A stretch of 64,000 bases of DNA from Circinella umbellata (lineage: Eukaryota; Mucoromycota; Mucoromycetes; Mucorales; Lichtheimiaceae): NCBI GenBank assembly GCA_025093555.1, contig JAIWNF010000083.1:79415-143414 (forward strand). The letters run 5' to 3'. A model generated the notes under the pieces. It ran no database searches. It saw only the letters and a list, made by a program, of their open reading frames with translations, and was not told the origin of the DNA. A program made the translations under genes and the position numbers. Below, piece after piece: positions 62,694 to 64,000 of this stretch. The stretch's first letter is position 1, and every line of letters begins with the position of its first letter.

Positions 62694-63644
62694 ATGTCTA
62701 ACCATCAAGAAAATCTCATTCCATCTGCCACTGCTGATCATCATATCGAAGATGATATGATAAGCGAATCCGGTTCTCATGTGTCTGCTGCTTCGTCTTC
62801 TCGCATGCCGCCAAGAATCGCGAAATTGGTTGCTAAACTTGCTTTCTTGGAAGAAGAAATGGTACGTGATGATTTATCTGAACAAGATTTAATCAAAATT
62901 CAAAGCTTGTTCGCCATCCATTCCAAAAGTTTGGACATGATCTTAGGTGTCCACAAGAAACTTATCAAAAAGGACAAGGTTGCTGCTGCCATGTCGCCAT
63001 CAAGAACCATTGTTCCTACCGACTTGCCTTTGTTGCAATGGACTGGTAATGTTCATGATGTATCCAAGTCCGTATTCTCGTCTATACATGAGTGTTTGGA
63101 TCGCTTTGAGGATATCCTTGATTCTTATAATCAAGATATCAACGTCAATTGGTGCCGTCTCCTCCCACGTATGTTGTCTCCGGACCAACGTTCTTGGTTC
63201 ATTGACCATTTGAAACCCCATGCTGCGTTGGATTGGTCGTTTGCCCGCAAGACGCTTGTCAACAAATATGGCATACAAGATGCTGATCGCCAAGCTCAGT
63301 TTATGCAAGAGCTCTTCTCATTGCACATGGGTCGTGATGACTCGGTGGAGCGGTATACTGACCGGTTTCACAAGCTTCGTCGCGAGGCAGGCTGTGAAGA
63401 CAACCGCGTTATGGCCGCCTTGTACATAAATTCGCTGTTACCTGAATTAGGCCAACACGTAACCTTGGGTCAAGCTCACTTGTCTCCGGACAAACGTGCC
63501 ACCATTGATCATGCCGCCAATCTTGCTCGTCGTATGTATGGTAATGTTGTCCATTCAAAATATAGTAAACGAGTTGCTGCGAGTTCCGACTCGTCATCAT
63601 CAAGTTCTGCTGGTTCTGCTGCTGGTGGTCTGTCTGAAGTATAG
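62694..63644 (+). CDS. Solo retrotransposon gag-like protein
   Basis: A 316-aa single-exon frame. I start it at the ATG at 62694; the frame stays open upstream only through translated T-rich/CA-repeat DNA. The central part has the pattern of the retrotransposon gag (capsid) family: W-F-I-D-H-L-K-P-H-A-A-L-D-W-S-F-A-R-K-T-L-V-N-K-Y, then Q-E-L-F-S-L-H-M-G-R-D-D-S-V-E-R-Y-T-D-R-F-H-K-L-R-R-E-A-G. N-terminal helices include KLVAKLAFLEEEMVRDDL. No CCHC knuckle, protease or polymerase follows: the frame stops after a Ser/Gly tail. Its codon use is rich in C-ending codons, unlike the AT-rich neighbours. It is either a stranded Ty3-type gag or a domesticated capsid gene. Confidence 0.8.
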   Translation: MSNHQENLIPSATADHHIEDDMISESGSHVSAASSSRMPPRIAKLVAKLAFLEEEMVRDDLSEQDLIKIQSLFAIHSKSLDMILGVHKKLIKKDKVAAAMSPSRTIVPTDLPLLQWTGNVHDVSKSVFSSIHECLDRFEDILDSYNQDINVNWCRLLPRMLSPDQRSWFIDHLKPHAALDWSFARKTLVNKYGIQDADRQAQFMQELFSLHMGRDDSVERYTDRFHKLRREAGCEDNRVMAALYINSLLPELGQHVTLGQAHLSPDKRATIDHAANLARRMYGNVVHSKYSKRVAASSDSSSSSSAGSAAGGLSEV

Positions 63645-64000
63645 GTGAAATATATATAAAGATAAGTGGTTAAATAGAATCGAATAGAATAGAGAGAAAA
63701 TGAATAACAGTAATAAATATTGTGAGAATCTTATATGTCTTTTATTAGAGATTGATTATAAAAGATATGATAAAAAGAATGAATGAATTAAATTATTAAA
63801 TTGTAAGTCTTTATATATATTTCTATTTTATATTTCCTATCCATTGAGGATGGATATTATTGTATATTATTATATGAATAAATAAACATCTTTATGTTTG
63901 ATGATCTTCTTTATGATGTGTATGATTTATAAGTATTATTATATATACGATTTGTTATGATTATTATTTATACGGTGATGTATTATTTGTAAAGCAACCG
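63645..64000. other. AT-rich 3' flank
   Basis: Downstream of the gag gene there is AT-rich sequence with AATAAATAAA near 63878, a candidate polyadenylation region. No reverse transcriptase or other gene is visible before the window ends. Confidence 0.6.

Overview
The window looks like nuclear DNA of an early-diverging filamentous fungus, most likely Mucoromycota (Mucorales-like). The reasons are the very AT-rich sequence, short GT-AG introns (about 50-150 bp) inside compact genes, fungal-specific families (copper-fist regulator, AVT-type transporter, Sde2, F-box/RCC1 protein, fungal hybrid histidine kinase), and abundant TIR transposons, a non-LTR retrotransposon and a solo gag gene. The lineage is inferred from gene content; no rRNA or barcode gene is present. 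I predicted splicing by eye from frame continuity, splice-site consensus and family conservation. || Layout. 1-4624: no gene seen. 4625-6174 (+): Gln/His-rich acidic protein of unknown function. 6865-8275 (-): copper-fist transcription factor with a 14-nt micro-exon. 9391-9849: short inverted-repeat element. 10919-12607 (+): AAAP amino-acid transporter. 13548-15774: 2.2-kb TIR element carrying 182-bp tandem repeats. 16572-17360 (-): transposon-like fragment. 17617-18687 (+): Ypt1/Rab1 GTPase with a GC-AG intron. 20620-23789 (+): flavoprotein monooxygenase homologue that has lost its FAD 'GD' motif. 24376-26613: decayed Tc1/mariner-like element. 27921-28838 (+): Sde2. 29316-29828 (+): acidic nuclear-type protein. 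29935-31564 (-): F-box/RCC1 protein. 32256-33012 (-): unknown protein. 34813-36876 (-): secreted HExxH metalloprotease-like protein. 37894-42219: 4.3-kb giant inverted repeat. 43182-51075 (+): a 22-exon receptor. 53325-55264 (+): mitochondrial-type beta-ketoacyl-ACP synthase. 56398-56850 (-): broken gene fragment. 57655-62150 (-): LINE retrotransposon. 62694-63644 (+): solo retrotransposon gag gene. || The standout is the gene at 43182-51075. Its predicted 1995-aa product has a signal peptide, two periplasmic-binding-like ligand domains, a Cys-rich GCC2/GCC3-type stalk and one membrane span. These are followed by a kinase-homology pseudokinase and signalling helix of receptor-guanylyl-cyclase type. 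In place of the cyclase there is a complete histidine kinase, then a degenerate receiver and a genuine receiver. This joins animal-type natriuretic-receptor logic to a fungal phosphorelay. || The other genes are unlinked housekeeping functions (ER-Golgi transport, splicing, metal regulation, mitochondrial fatty-acid synthesis, amino-acid transport); there is no operon-like or biosynthetic-cluster logic. The longer gene-free stretches are AT-rich, and several are occupied by decayed mobile elements.
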